This document shows positions 1-10,132 of a DNA stretch of 44,833 bases, piece by piece. Each line of letters begins with the position of its first letter. Positions within the stretch are counted from its first letter, which is position 1. A model generated the notes under the pieces. The model was not told the DNA's origin and searched no databases. It worked only from the letters and a program-made list of their open reading frames with translations. A program made the translations under genes and the position numbers. Source of the stretch: Bradyrhizobium centrolobii (GTDB lineage: Bacteria > Pseudomonadota > Alphaproteobacteria > Rhizobiales > Xanthobacteraceae); NCBI RefSeq assembly GCF_001641635.1, contig NZ_LUUB01000049.1, forward strand, positions 1 through 44,833, in the 5' to 3' direction.

Positions 1-15
1 GCTAACCCACCCTAC

Positions 16-1533
16 GAGGCTGTGAATCTTTCATTTCGGCTGGGCGGATGTAGCGGAGATCAAGGCCGTCGTGATTCTCTGTGTGCCTTGATTCGGCGGA
101 GGGGATGATGGCTGACGAAGAGCTATTTGGAGAGCTGCCGGAACAGGCGAAGCCGCGAGCAGGTGCAGAGCCGGTTGGAGCGCCGCGGCTGCGCGAGCCG
201 ATGCGTGACCAGATCGAACTGCGTGCCGTGGATATCGAGAGCCTGATCGGGCAAGAGCATCCGGCGCGCGTGATCTGGGCCTATGTTGAGGGGCTGGACC
301 TGAGCGAGCTTGAGGATCGGGTCAAGGCGCGGGAGAATACGCCCGGTCATCCGCCGCCATCGCCACGACTGCTGCTGGCGCTTTGGCTTTACGCCACGAG
401 CGATGGCGTGGGCAGCGCGCGTGCGCTGGACCGCCTCTGCGAGAGCCATGACGTCTATCGCTGGCTATGTGGCGGAGTGTCGATGAACTATCACACGCTG
501 TCGGACTTCCGGGTCGGCTGTGCCGACCTGCTCGACCGCCTGCTGAGCGAGCATCTGGCGGCGCTGAGCAAGGCGGGGCTGGTCGATCTGGAGAAGTTGA
601 CCCAGGACGGGGTGCGGATACGGGCCAATGCGGGGACCGGATCGTTCCGGCGGGAGGCGACGCTGGATCGGCAGATGGCGCAGGCCCAGGCTGTGGTGGA
701 GGAGCTCAAGCGCGAGGTCGATGCGGATCCGGAAGCCAGCAATCGGCGCATTCGGGCCGCGAGGGAGCGCGCGGCGCGCGAACGCAGCGAGCGGGTGCAG
801 GCGGCGCAAGCGGCGCTGGCCGAGATCAAGCGCAAGCGAAAGCAGCTCGACGAGAAGGGCGGCAATGGCAAAAAGCCGAAGGAGGCGCGGGCCTCCACCA
901 CCGACCCGCAGGCGCGGGTGATGAAGATGGCGGATGCCGGCTTTCGTCCAGCCTACAACGTGCAGGTGGCCAGCGCGGCGGGCGAGCTGATCGTGGTCAC
1001 GGTCGACGTCGACAACAATGGATCGGATCGCGGCCTGATGCGGCCGATGCTGGAACGAACGCGATCACTGCTGGGCCGCTTTCCCCGCCGCCACCTCGTC
1101 GATGGCGGTTTCTGCAGCGCCGAGGATATCGAGTGGGCGCATAGCGAAGGCATCGACATCTACTGTCCACCAACGCAGTCCAGGAGCGGTGTCGATCCTT
1201 ATTTGCCCCGGCATGGCGACGGTCCGGGCGTGTTGGCCTGGCGTGCTCGCATGGCCAGCGAAGACGGCAAAGCTCAGTACCGAGCCCGTACGATCTGCGA
1301 ATGCATACATGCCCGCTGGCGCAACTGGGACCTGCGGCAATTGACCGTCCGCGGTATCGAAAAGGTCCGCGCCGTCGTCCTCTGGTACGCGCTCACCAAC
1401 AACATCCTGCAGGGCCACCATCTCGCCAAACCATAGTGGCACCCACAGTCCGCCTCGTCACAGCCCTCGGATCAACTCAACTCGCCATTTCCCTGCCGGC
1501 CAATCTCCGCAGATCCAATAGCTTCACAGGCTC
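16..1533 (+). mobile_element. Complete IS1182-type insertion sequence
   Basis: The element is bounded by imperfect inverted repeats. The left end reads GAGGCTGTGAATCT from 16, and the complement of the right end (finishing at 1533) reads GAGCCTGTGAAGCT, so 12 of 14 bases match. One transposase gene fills the element. TAC lies just outside both ends and could be a very short target duplication, but three bases prove nothing. The right end stops 12 bases before the stop codon of the neighbouring GST-like gene, so the insertion appears to sit just past a gene. The family assignment rests on the transposase. Confidence 0.75.
108..1436 (+). CDS. IS1182-family transposase
   Basis: DDE transposase of about 442 residues that moves the surrounding element. 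The N-terminal third is the conserved IS5/IS1182 domain (DUF772 type), including the stretch around SMNYHTLSDFRVG. The middle is a charged, Ala/Arg/Lys-rich linker typical of the family. Likely catalytic acidic residues lie in LTQDGVRIRANAG, LVDGGFCSAEDIE and TICECIHARWRN. Length is usual for the family and no frameshift is visible, so it may be active. The ATG at 108 follows GGAGGGG at good spacing; an ATG at 105 and an in-frame GTG at 81 are alternatives. Confidence 0.88.
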   Translation: MADEELFGELPEQAKPRAGAEPVGAPRLREPMRDQIELRAVDIESLIGQEHPARVIWAYVEGLDLSELEDRVKARENTPGHPPPSPRLLLALWLYATSDGVGSARALDRLCESHDVYRWLCGGVSMNYHTLSDFRVGCADLLDRLLSEHLAALSKAGLVDLEKLTQDGVRIRANAGTGSFRREATLDRQMAQAQAVVEELKREVDADPEASNRRIRAARERAARERSERVQAAQAALAEIKRKRKQLDEKGGNGKKPKEARASTTDPQARVMKMADAGFRPAYNVQVASAAGELIVVTVDVDNNGSDRGLMRPMLERTRSLLGRFPRRHLVDGGFCSAEDIEWAHSEGIDIYCPPTQSRSGVDPYLPRHGDGPGVLAWRARMASEDGKAQYRARTICECIHARWRNWDLRQLTVRGIEKVRAVVLWYALTNNILQGHHLAKP

Positions 1534-1545
1534 TACGATCTGCGA

Positions 1546-2241
1546 CTACGATCCGCTCACCGCCGCATGAATCCTCTCGCAATGCGAGACGAGGTTCTTG
1601 TGCGCATCGACGAACGCCTTCAGCGGCGTCGGTATCGGAAAAAAGTGGATGTTGGCGAGAAAGCCGTAGATGCCGGCATCGATGCTGGTCGGCGCCTCGC
1701 CATGCACGAAGCCCTGCGTGGGCACGATCTCGGCCAGCACCTCGAGATCGGCGAGTCCCCGCGCATAGGCCTGCTCGGGCGTGTAGCGGCCGATCCCCTG
1801 GAAGTAATAGCGCTGCGCGTTATAGGCCTTGGCCTTCTCCAGCCCCGCCGCATCGATCTGCGGATGCTGCGCCATGAAGGCATCGCAAAACGCAGGACAA
1901 TAGCGGTCGTCCTTCCAGCGCGAATACGACATCACCCAGTAGAGATCGTCGAGCATGCGCGTAATGAGGTGATTGGTCCGGCGCTGCGCCGGCGACAGCG
2001 CGGCATCGATGGTCAGGCGATATTTTGCGATCGCGTGCGCGATGATCGTCTCGCTGTCACCGATCGTCTCGCCGTCGTCGACGACATAGGGAAGCTGCCC
2101 CCGCGGCGCGGCGGAGGCATCGAACAGGTGCGCGTGCACGAAGGGCACGCCCGCGAGCTTCAGGAAGGCGTAGACCTTGAGGCCATAACCGTTGTTGTCG
2201 GCGACGCCGAAGAGTTCGGGATAGGAATAGAGGGTCAGCAT
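1546..2241 (-). CDS. Glutathione S-transferase family protein
   Basis: 231-residue soluble protein with a thioredoxin-like N-terminal half beginning MLTLYSYPELFGVADNNGYG. The GST-type segment LPYVVDDGETIGDSETII normally contacts glutathione. The C-terminal half is helical. The spacing resembles the FAX/metaxin-like branch of the GST superfamily more than classical GSTs. The substrate cannot be told from sequence. The start is supported by GAGGAG upstream. The stop lies 12 bases from the right end of the IS element, so the gene's own transcription end may have been replaced. The VOC gene to the right points the other way. Confidence 0.8.
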   Translation of the reverse strand: MLTLYSYPELFGVADNNGYGLKVYAFLKLAGVPFVHAHLFDASAAPRGQLPYVVDDGETIGDSETIIAHAIAKYRLTIDAALSPAQRRTNHLITRMLDDLYWVMSYSRWKDDRYCPAFCDAFMAQHPQIDAAGLEKAKAYNAQRYYFQGIGRYTPEQAYARGLADLEVLAEIVPTQGFVHGEAPTSIDAGIYGFLANIHFFPIPTPLKAFVDAHKNLVSHCERIHAAVSGS

Positions 2242-2391
2242 ATGCGGGCTCCTCGACGGGCAACTCCGGGCCCATCATACAGGATGGCCAGGAAAAATGA
2301 TCCCGCGCCTGTCGGATGCCCACCCTCCGGTTCGTCCTGTGAGCAGGCCCGCGCCTGCACGTCCCATCCCAAACCTGAGGACACCCGAAAC

Positions 2392-2829
2392 ATGACCTCC
2401 ATCACGCCGTTTCTCTGGTTCGACAACAACGTCCCCGAGGCCGTCGCTTTCTACAAATCGGTGTTTCCCAACGCCAAGGTCGAGACCGTCAACGACTTCA
2501 TGGCGGTGTTCGAGCTGGAAGGTCAGCGTTTCAACGCCCTCAATGGCGGGCCGAAATACCGCTTCAACGAGGCGGTGTCCTTCTTCATCAGCGTCGAGAC
2601 CCAGGAGCAGGTCGACTATTTCTGGAGCCGCCTCACCGCGGACGGCGGTGAAGAATCCAGGTGCGGCTGGCTCAAGGACAAGTTCGGCCTGTCCTGGCAG
2701 GTCGTGCCGACCGCGCTCGGCCGCTATCTCGGCGACCCCGACCGCACCAAAGCGGGTCGCGTCATGCACGCCATGATGCAGATGAAGAAGATCGTGATCG
2801 CGGATCTGGACAGGGCGTATGCGGGGTGA
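2392..2829 (+). CDS. VOC family protein (PhnB-like)
   Basis: 145-residue vicinal-oxygen-chelate fold protein of the group often labelled PhnB or 3-demethylubiquinone-9 3-methyltransferase-like. The opening ITPFLWFDNNVPEAVAFYKS is the typical first beta-alpha unit. CGWLKDKFGLSWQVVP and GDPDRTKAGRVMHAMMQM are the usual closing motifs. The family includes metal-dependent and metal-free members, and the reaction here is unknown. The reading frame stays open for a further 800 bases upstream, but that part is antisense to the GST gene. The ATG at 2392 starts exactly where family similarity starts. Confidence 0.85.
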   Translation: MTSITPFLWFDNNVPEAVAFYKSVFPNAKVETVNDFMAVFELEGQRFNALNGGPKYRFNEAVSFFISVETQEQVDYFWSRLTADGGEESRCGWLKDKFGLSWQVVPTALGRYLGDPDRTKAGRVMHAMMQMKKIVIADLDRAYAG

Positions 2830-2907
2830 GTGCGTAGCGAACTCGCGTAGAGTGGGTTAGCCGTGCGCGGTCGCATTTTGGCAGGACCACGTTGCCACAT
2901 CCACGGT

Positions 2908-3034
2908 GTCGTCCCGGCGAAGGCCGGGACCCATACCGCGTGATCTATCAATCGTGGAAGGTCGGAGTACCGGACGGCGAATCTTCGCCAAACCACTCCC
3001 TGGGGTTATGGGTCCCGGCCTTCGCCGGGACGAC
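2908..3034. repeat. Paired palindromic repeat (family A)
   Basis: A 28-base unit (GTCGTCCCGGCGAAGGCCGG followed by GACCCATA) at 2908-2935 is repeated in perfect inverted orientation at 3007-3034. Each unit has its own short hairpin, and together they could form a large cruciform. A third copy lies at 8419-8448 in the thiamine operon. This is the structure of REP-type intergenic elements. It lies between the 3' ends of two convergent genes and may also end transcription. Confidence 0.8.
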
Positions 3035-3066
3035 GGCTGAACGTGGGGTGCCATCGCAAATCCATC

Positions 3067-3564
3067 TTACACCGCAATCCATGCCGCGAGCTCGCGCCAT
3101 GGCCGCAGCGTCCAGTGGCCGGACGCCGCGCCGGACGGGGAGGCGAGTACGAACACGTCGGGCAGATTTTCTTCGGGTTGCTGCCGCCCGAGCGAGATCA
3201 CGCCGGACGGCCTGCCATAAAACAGGCTCGCCGCCTTCTTGCTCGTGAACGCAACGGTCTTCGGCCGATATTTCTTGATCTTGGCCCTGAACCCGGGCAC
3301 GTCGATCGATGCTGCCTCGATCTGGTGATCCATCCCTGCGCCCGACTTGGAGAGATCAGTGAAGCCGATCCCGAGCTCGAGCAGCTCTCTGAACTCGCTC
3401 GGCTGATAACGGCGCGGTGTGATGCCGGCCTCATGGATCGCCTGCCAGAAGCGGTTGCCGGGATGGGCGTAGTAGTGCCCGACGGCGGCCGAGCGCGTGC
3501 TGGCGGCGGTGCCGACGAAGACGAGGCGGAGGTCGGGGCGGAGCTGGTCGGGGAGGCGGTCGAT
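3067..3564 (-). pseudogene. Mismatch-type DNA glycosylase lacking a start codon
   Basis: The frame encodes a MUG-type uracil/thymine DNA glycosylase. LRLVFVGTAASTRSAAVGHY and HPGNRFWQAIHEAGITP carry the active-site region, followed by GFTDLSKSGAGMDHQI and the C-terminal SPSGAASGHW. The open frame continues upstream to about 3705 but has no ATG, GTG or TTG until the Met at 3333, which would remove the catalytic part. Where related proteins would start (3564), the codon is ATC with no ribosome binding site. Sequence beyond this point changes to the AT-richer DUF4062 insert, so the 5' end was probably lost when the insert arrived. Use of a rare start codon cannot be excluded. Confidence 0.7.
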
Positions 3565-3775
3565 AGTGGCTTCGCGTAAATTAAAAGTCCGCAGAATGCG
3601 TCGGAGCGCAACGAAACCTACGCTTGTTCGCCGACAATTGCGAGTTATCAGGTGTGCTATGGATTTTCGCTGGGTTCTACCCGTCTTACCAACCGCGCTG
3701 ACCTGCTAGACGAGTTTCGCGTCGCATGAGCGAGGCGATATGTCGGAGACAACGGTACTATCTCAAGAGCGCCGC
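3565..3775. other. Junction region between glycosylase remnant and DUF4062 gene
   Basis: These bases hold no gene I can support. Composition drops from the GC-rich level of the glycosylase to a mixed, AT-richer level. The glycosylase frame stays open through much of it but encodes no recognisable protein. A TTG-initiated frame from 3611 overlaps the glycosylase in another frame and has the Ser/Arg/Pro-rich composition of a shadow. The region probably contains the left end of the DUF4062 insert; no terminal repeat was found. Confidence 0.4.
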
Positions 3776-4759
3776 TCATTCATCTTCTGGCGGCTCTGAG
3801 GTCTTATAAGTTTCAGAGAGTTTCTCGTAGTCCTTGACGGCATATGTCTCGTGATTGGAAAGAAACTCTTTTATCTTCTCCTCAGAGAATTTCAGCTTTT
3901 GCAAGAAATCTTGCAGGTTGCTTGATTTTAGGAATGCGTCATACATCGCCGATCGACTAGGCCGCTTTCCAGGCTGGAACTCGGTATTAAAAATAAAATC
4001 GATCATCGATTCCCGCATGAACTTCGCGACTCGCGATTGCTCTAGCGTGCGATGCTGCTGTGAGATGATCGCCTTTGAACCCTTTTCATCTACCGATCGC
4101 AATATGGCTTCGTTATAGGTCCGCAAAGATTCCACCAGCTGCCGCATGTCTCGAATTTGCTCTTCGATATTGCGAAACCTCGTCAAATTAATGCGTTGCT
4201 TGAGAAAGTCAGAGAAAAGTCCCGCCCATTGATCGCGCAGCCAAGATGTCAGGTCCTCGAGCTTGCTAAATTCTCTTAGAAAATTATTGCGTCGTTGCGC
4301 ATAAATGTCGTCGATCAGTTCGTATATCTTCACGTTATCAACAAAAGCATAGTTGATGGTCGGGTTTTCCTTGTTTGCTTTGTACGTGCTGTACTCCGCC
4401 AAGACCTGCGTGTCGACAAAAGCAAAAATAGGAATGTCCTTTTCGCGAGCCTTTTCATATTCCTTCTGTGTAACTGATCGTATCTTTCCAAAGAATCTCT
4501 CGGGGTCCTTCTCCAAAAGCTCCCGATCTTCTTTGCTCATCGAGCCGTATCGACCCCCTATAATCAAAACCAGCATGTCTGCAGTATCTATCTCTTGAAG
4601 GCATGACTGCTCCAAAAGACTATCGTGGTGGAAAGGGATGTCGCCTTTCTCGAATAAGATCGGATCATACCCGATTTGCTTTATGAACGCCTCTAGCCCG
4701 CCGCGGATGTACTTCAGGTCATAGTAAGTTGAGCTTACAAAAACTCTTGGACGAGCCAT
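3776..4759 (-). CDS. DUF4062 domain-containing protein
   Basis: 327-residue protein. Its N-terminal domain starts RPRVFVSSTYYDLKYIRGGL and continues through FEKGDIPFHHDSLLEQ and MLVLIIGGRYGS, the hallmark of DUF4062. As I recall, this domain usually heads larger STAND-NTPase-like proteins and is predicted to have a TIR-like alpha/beta fold. Here it is followed only by a helical, charged C-terminal half (about residues 150-327) with no NTPase motif. The gene is clearly AT-richer than its neighbours: hand counts of two 60-base lines gave about 38 and 48 percent GC. It uses AAA, ATA and TTA codons freely, so recent transfer is likely. A defence or signalling role is inference only. AAAGGGA precedes the start. 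Confidence 0.85.
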   Translation of the reverse strand: MARPRVFVSSTYYDLKYIRGGLEAFIKQIGYDPILFEKGDIPFHHDSLLEQSCLQEIDTADMLVLIIGGRYGSMSKEDRELLEKDPERFFGKIRSVTQKEYEKAREKDIPIFAFVDTQVLAEYSTYKANKENPTINYAFVDNVKIYELIDDIYAQRRNNFLREFSKLEDLTSWLRDQWAGLFSDFLKQRINLTRFRNIEEQIRDMRQLVESLRTYNEAILRSVDEKGSKAIISQQHRTLEQSRVAKFMRESMIDFIFNTEFQPGKRPSRSAMYDAFLKSSNLQDFLQKLKFSEEKIKEFLSNHETYAVKDYEKLSETYKTSEPPEDE

Positions 4760-4858
4760 AGACGATCCCTTTACGCAACCTAGTTCGAGTTCTTGAAGAG
4801 TATCACAATGGAAAGTGATTCAATTAGAAGTAGCGTATCCGCGTGAGGAAAATCAGGC

Positions 4859-4896
4859 AAGAAGAAAGGCCAGGCTTTCGCCTGGCCCTTCTTCTT
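4859..4896 (-). terminator. Hairpin terminator of the thiamine operon
   Basis: An inverted repeat with an inner perfect stem (GGCCAGGC/GCCTGGCC, four-base loop) is extended by an AAGAAGAA/TTCTTCTT outer stem after one mismatch. On the minus strand it follows thiC by about 40 bases and has a T-rich 3' arm. It is the expected transcription end for the leftward thi operon. Confidence 0.8.
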
Positions 4897-4936
4897 TCGA
4901 TGCCCACCAAGCTACCCCACGGCGGAGTAGTACCCC

Positions 4937-6847
<1,911 letters not shown>

Positions 6848-6887
6848 CTAATTCGTTGTGGCATCGCTGCGCGAGAGACAAGTACCG

Positions 6888-7000
6888 CTGTCATCCCCGC
6901 GAAGGCGGGGATCCAGTATTCCAGAGGCCGTGCCGTAATACGGAGAAGCCGCGGCGTACTGGATCGCCCGGTCAAGCCGGGCGATGACGGCGGAGTGTGT
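6888..7000. repeat. Mosaic palindromic repeat (family B, copy 1)
   Basis: A conserved core (CCAGTATTCCAGAGGCCG ... CCGCGGCGTACTGG) is flanked by two hairpins, ATCCCCGCGAAGGCGGGGAT on the left and ATCGCCCGG-TCAA-CCGGGCGAT on the right. Other copies lie at 8491-8670 and 40735-40845. It fills the gap between thiE and thiC and would be transcribed in the operon mRNA. Confidence 0.8.
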
Positions 7001-7014
7001 GGGGAGGGTACGCA

Positions 7015-7623
7015 TCACGCCGCCTCCACGGATAGGCCGAGCCACTGCCGCACACGCGCATCGGGATCGGCGTTCTGGGTGACGTCGCTGACGACAGCGA
7101 TGGAATCCGCGCCCGCGGCAAAAATCTCCGCGGCGTGCTCGAACTTGATGCCGCCGATCGCAACCAGCGGGATGTTGCCGACGCGCTTCTTCCATTCCGT
7201 GATCTTCGGAATGCCCTGCGGTTCGAAACGCATCGACTTCAGCGTGGTGAAGAAGATCGGGCCGAGCGCGACGTAGTCCGGCTTGGCCGCGAGCGCGGTC
7301 GCAAGCTCGGCGTCGTCATGGGTGGAGATGCCGAGCGTCAACCCGGCCTCGCGGATGGCTTTCACATCCGCATCGACCAGGTCCTCCTGGCCGAGATGCA
7401 GGTGCTGCGCGCCCGCGACGATCGCCGCGCGCCAGTAATCGTTCACCACCAGCTTTGCTTGCGTGCCCTTGGTGACCGCCAGCGCGTCGCTGACGATCTG
7501 CAGCGCGTCGGCGTCGTTCAGGTCCTTCGCGCGCAGCTGGATCGTGCCGACGCCGAGCTTTGTCAGGCGTTCGACCCAGGCGATGTTGTCGACGACGGGA
7601 TAGAAGCGATCAGGATACGGCAT
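7015..7623 (-). CDS. thiE: Thiamine phosphate synthase ThiE
   Basis: 202-residue TIM-barrel enzyme that joins hydroxymethylpyrimidine pyrophosphate to thiazole phosphate, giving thiamine phosphate. Family motifs are [11 protein letters not shown] (pyrophosphate side), [42 protein letters not shown] and the phosphate-binding [20 protein letters not shown] with AVVSDV. The ATG at 7623 lies inside the end of thiG, a 14-base overlap that suggests translational coupling. A TTG six codons upstream is possible but less likely. Next gene downstream is thiC. Confidence 0.93.
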   Translation of the reverse strand: MPYPDRFYPVVDNIAWVERLTKLGVGTIQLRAKDLNDADALQIVSDALAVTKGTQAKLVVNDYWRAAIVAGAQHLHLGQEDLVDADVKAIREAGLTLGISTHDDAELATALAAKPDYVALGPIFFTTLKSMRFEPQGIPKITEWKKRVGNIPLVAIGGIKFEHAAEIFAAGADSIAVVSDVTQNADPDARVRQWLGLSVEAA

Positions 7624-8392
7624 GCCAGAACGGGGTCCCAACGACAGGGGTGGAGGGGGAAGCGAAGTCGCGGGCGTCCATCAGCCCGGCTTCAAAGGCG
7701 GTGCGGCCGGCCTCGACGCCGAGGCGGAAGGCGTTGGCCATCGCCACGGGATCGGCGGCTTTCGCGATCGCGGTATTGAGCAGCACGGCGTCGTAGCCGA
7801 GCTCGAGCGCCTGCGCCGCGTGGCTTGGCGCGCCGAGACCGGCATCGACAACCAGCGTGATGTCGGGCAGGCGCTCGCGCAGAAGCTTCAGCGCATCGCG
7901 GTTGGTGATGCCCTTGGCACTGCCGATTGGTGCTGCCCACGGCATCACCACCTTGCAGCCGGCATCGACGAGGCGGTTTGCGACCGAGAGATCCTCGGTG
8001 CAATAGGGGAACACCTCAAAACCGTCCTTGATCAGGATGGTGGCGGCTTCGACGAGGCCGACGACGTCGGGCTGCAGCGTGTCGTTGTCGGCGATCACCT
8101 CAAGCTTGATCCAGGAGGTGCCGAACAATTCGCGCGCGAGCTTGGCGGTCGTCACCGCCTCGCGCACGCTGCGGCAGCCGGCGGTGTTCGGCAGCACCGT
8201 GACATCGAGCTCGCGGATCAGATTCCAGAATGCGTCCCCCGTCTTGCCGCCGGCGGCCTCGCGCCGCAGCGACACCGTGACGATGCCCGCACCCGAGGCG
8301 CGGATCGCCGCCTGCATGACCGCGGGCGAGGGATAGAGCGCGCTTCCGATGAGGAGGCGGGAGGAGAATTGTTTGCCGTAGAAGGTCACCAT
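7610..8392 (-). CDS. thiG: Thiazole synthase ThiG
   Basis: 260-residue TIM-barrel enzyme that makes thiazole phosphate from deoxyxylulose phosphate, dehydroglycine (from ThiO) and the sulfur of ThiS thiocarboxylate. Lys96 in the segment TSWIKLEVI is the Schiff-base lysine. Phosphate-binding segments [23 protein letters not shown] and [20 protein letters not shown] are intact. AAGGAGA precedes the start. A 319-base repeat-filled gap separates it from thiS, which is unusual because thiS and thiG are normally adjacent. Confidence 0.96.
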   Translation of the reverse strand: MVTFYGKQFSSRLLIGSALYPSPAVMQAAIRASGAGIVTVSLRREAAGGKTGDAFWNLIRELDVTVLPNTAGCRSVREAVTTAKLARELFGTSWIKLEVIADNDTLQPDVVGLVEAATILIKDGFEVFPYCTEDLSVANRLVDAGCKVVMPWAAPIGSAKGITNRDALKLLRERLPDITLVVDAGLGAPSHAAQALELGYDAVLLNTAIAKAADPVAMANAFRLGVEAGRTAFEAGLMDARDFASPSTPVVGTPFWHAVS

Positions 8393-8418
8393 GTCGAAGG
8401 TGTCTCCTTAAAGAATAC

Positions 8419-8670
8419 CGTCGTCCCGGCGAAGGCCGGGACCCATAACCACAGGCTTGTGTTGTGACGGTCGGTGTTTCCGCAATTGTAGCTGTCATCC
8501 CCGCGAAAGCGGGGATCCAGTATTCCAGAGGCCGTTTCGTAATACGGAGGAGCCGCGGCGTACCGGATCGCCCGGTCCCGGCTCCGCCAAGGCTTCGCCG
8601 GGCCACAAGGGTGCTCGGCCGCCGAAGCTTGAGCGAAGGCGGCAAGCCGGGCGACGACGCCGGAGTGTGT
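8419..8670. repeat. Composite palindromic repeat between thiS and thiG
   Basis: Two elements side by side. 8419-8448 is a single family A unit, the same 28-base unit as at 2908. 8491-8670 is family B copy 2, with the left hairpin ATCCCCGCGAAAGCGGGGAT, the conserved core, and an expanded right arm containing CCCGG/CCGGG repeats. No gene is visible in the 8393-8711 gap. The mRNA between thiS and thiG would be heavily folded. Confidence 0.78.
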
Positions 8671-8711
8671 GGCCTGCGCCAGCGACGTGGGGATGGAGTG
8701 TGCCGTCATCC

Positions 8712-8909
8712 TCACCCTCCCTGCCGCGGCGTGATGATCTCGATCTCGTCGCCGGCCTTGAGTTGCGTCTCGGCCCAGCGGCTCTTCGGGACCACGTCGT
8801 AGTTCAGCGCGATCGCGAAATGCGTGCCCTCGTAATCGAGCTCGGCGAGCAGCGCATCCACGCTTGCCGAGTTCACCTCGCGTTGCTCGCCGTTAATTAT
8901 CAAACGCAT
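8712..8909 (-). CDS. thiS: Sulfur carrier protein ThiS
   Basis: 65-residue ubiquitin-like sulfur carrier. It ends in Gly-Gly (ITPRQGG), the C-terminus that is adenylated and converted to a thiocarboxylate before sulfur transfer to the thiazole ring. It begins MRLIINGEQREV, typical of the family, and VVPKSRWAETQLKAGDEIEI is the conserved surface. The gene starts 7 bases after thiO ends, so the two are one transcriptional unit. No thiF-like activating enzyme is in the window. Confidence 0.93.
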   Translation of the reverse strand: MRLIINGEQREVNSASVDALLAELDYEGTHFAIALNYDVVPKSRWAETQLKAGDEIEIITPRQGG

Positions 8910-8916
8910 TGGACGA

Positions 8917-9927
8917 TCACGCGCATTGCATCACCTCATTGTCGATCTGGCCGCGCTGGACATAGGCAAGCGTCAACTCGGCGAGCGCCGGCGCGATCAG
9001 GAAGCCGTGGCGATAGAGCCCGTTGATGGCGATCCTGTCGCCGCGAACACCGATGCGCGGCAAATTGTCGGGGTAGGCGGGGCGAAGGCCCGAGCCGAAT
9101 TCGACGATGCGAGCCTCGCCGAAGGCCGGATGCACCGCATAGGCCGCACCCAAGAGCTCCAGCGCCGAGCGCACGCTGACGCCGGTGTCCTCGGCCTCGA
9201 TCGATGTCGCGCCCAGCATGAACAGATTGTCCTCGCGCGGGATCACGTAAAGCGGCCAACGTGGATGGATCAGCCGCACGGGGCGCGCAAGCTGCACCTC
9301 GTTGGTCTCGATCAAAATCATCTCGCCCTTGACGCCGCGCAGCTCGGATTGTTCCTCGCGCGCGGCCAGGCCGCGGCAGTCGATCACGATGCCGTCGAGA
9401 TCGGCGGCACTGACGCGGCTTTCAAACTTGATGGTGCCGCCGGCGGCGCGGATGCGCTCATGCAGCTTCGGCAACACGCGGCGCGGCTCGACATGCCCCT
9501 CGGTCGGGAAGAACAGCGCCTCGCGGAAGCGGCCCTCGAGCGATGGCTCGAGCGCGGCGAGGGCGGCTGCATCGAGCCGCCGATGGCCCTCCGTCATGCG
9601 CGCGAAGCGCTCAAAATCGGTACGCTCGCGCGGATGCGCCACGACGAGGGAACCGTTGAACGGGGTATCCGGCAGCTCGCGCCGCCAGATGTCGAGCGAA
9701 CGCAGGCCGAGCCGGCTGATGATGGGTTCGGCGACCTCGGCCTCGCAATAGGGCGCGAGCATGCCGCCGGCCCAGTGACTGGTGGAGTCCGTCATCGCGG
9801 CGTCACCGCGCTCGTGCAAGGTCACGGCGTGGCCGGCCTGTGCGAACAGCAGCGCCTGCCACGCTCCTGCAATGCCTGCGCCGATGATGGATACCGGGGA
9901 ATCCGGTCGCTTGGTGGTCTGGTACAT
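8917..9927 (-). CDS. thiO: Glycine oxidase ThiO
   Basis: 336-residue FAD-dependent amine oxidase that oxidises glycine to the imine used for thiazole synthesis. The N-terminal Rossmann motif VSIIGAGIAGAWQALLFAQ binds FAD. A DAO-type fold follows, with SHWAGGMLAPYCEAE and the C-terminal EFGSGLRPAYPDNLPRIG and INGLYRHGFLIAPALA segments characteristic of ThiO. It is the first gene of the operon and its start codon lies directly after the TPP riboswitch, so thiamine pyrophosphate should control the operon here. Confidence 0.93.
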   Translation of the reverse strand: MYQTTKRPDSPVSIIGAGIAGAWQALLFAQAGHAVTLHERGDAAMTDSTSHWAGGMLAPYCEAEVAEPIISRLGLRSLDIWRRELPDTPFNGSLVVAHPRERTDFERFARMTEGHRRLDAAALAALEPSLEGRFREALFFPTEGHVEPRRVLPKLHERIRAAGGTIKFESRVSAADLDGIVIDCRGLAAREEQSELRGVKGEMILIETNEVQLARPVRLIHPRWPLYVIPREDNLFMLGATSIEAEDTGVSVRSALELLGAAYAVHPAFGEARIVEFGSGLRPAYPDNLPRIGVRGDRIAINGLYRHGFLIAPALAELTLAYVQRGQIDNEVMQCA

Positions 9928-9932
9928 CCCTG

Positions 9933-10040
9933 TCCCTTCGCCGGCATGACCCGGATCAGGTTCAAAGGGTCACCGCGGTCCTGAGCCTTCTGACCCATTT
10001 AGCGGTATCTCAGCTCCTCCTCGGAGCACCCCTCGGAACG
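9933..10040 (-). promoter_or_regulatory. TPP riboswitch (THI element)
   Basis: Read on the minus strand, the conserved elements occur in order: GGGGTGCTCC, then CTGAGATACCGC, then ACCCTTTGAACCTGATCCGG, then GTCATGCCGGCGAAGGGA. These are the P2/P3 and P4/P5 parts of the thi box. The 3' strand of P1 (GAAGGGACAGGG) is also the only purine-rich ribosome binding site before the thiO ATG, so ligand binding could hide it and block translation, as in the rhizobial thiC leader. Regulation mode is inference; the aptamer is clear. Confidence 0.96.
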
Positions 10041-10091
10041 GCACTAATGTATGCCAGTGACAGCCTGTGTCAACGCACTAGCCGCAGGCCA

Positions 10092-10130
10092 GTCATTCCG
10101 GGATGGTGCAGAACACTGCCCCGGAATGAC
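10092..10130 (-). terminator. Hairpin after the lytic transglycosylase gene
   Basis: GTCATTCCGGG and its exact complement CCCGGAATGAC are separated by 17 bases. The hairpin begins 3 bases after the stop codon of the leftward transglycosylase gene. It has no T-tract, so it may be a REP-type stem that stabilises or ends the transcript. Confidence 0.5.
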
Positions 10131-10132
10131 GA

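Noticed and set aside
1567..2391. Long in-frame extension upstream of the VOC protein
   Set aside because: It is antisense to the GST-like gene and has no homology; the family start is at 2392.
3198..3611. 137-residue frame starting with TTG
   Set aside because: Ser/Arg/Pro-rich shadow of the glycosylase frame; the glycosylase motifs are in the other frame.
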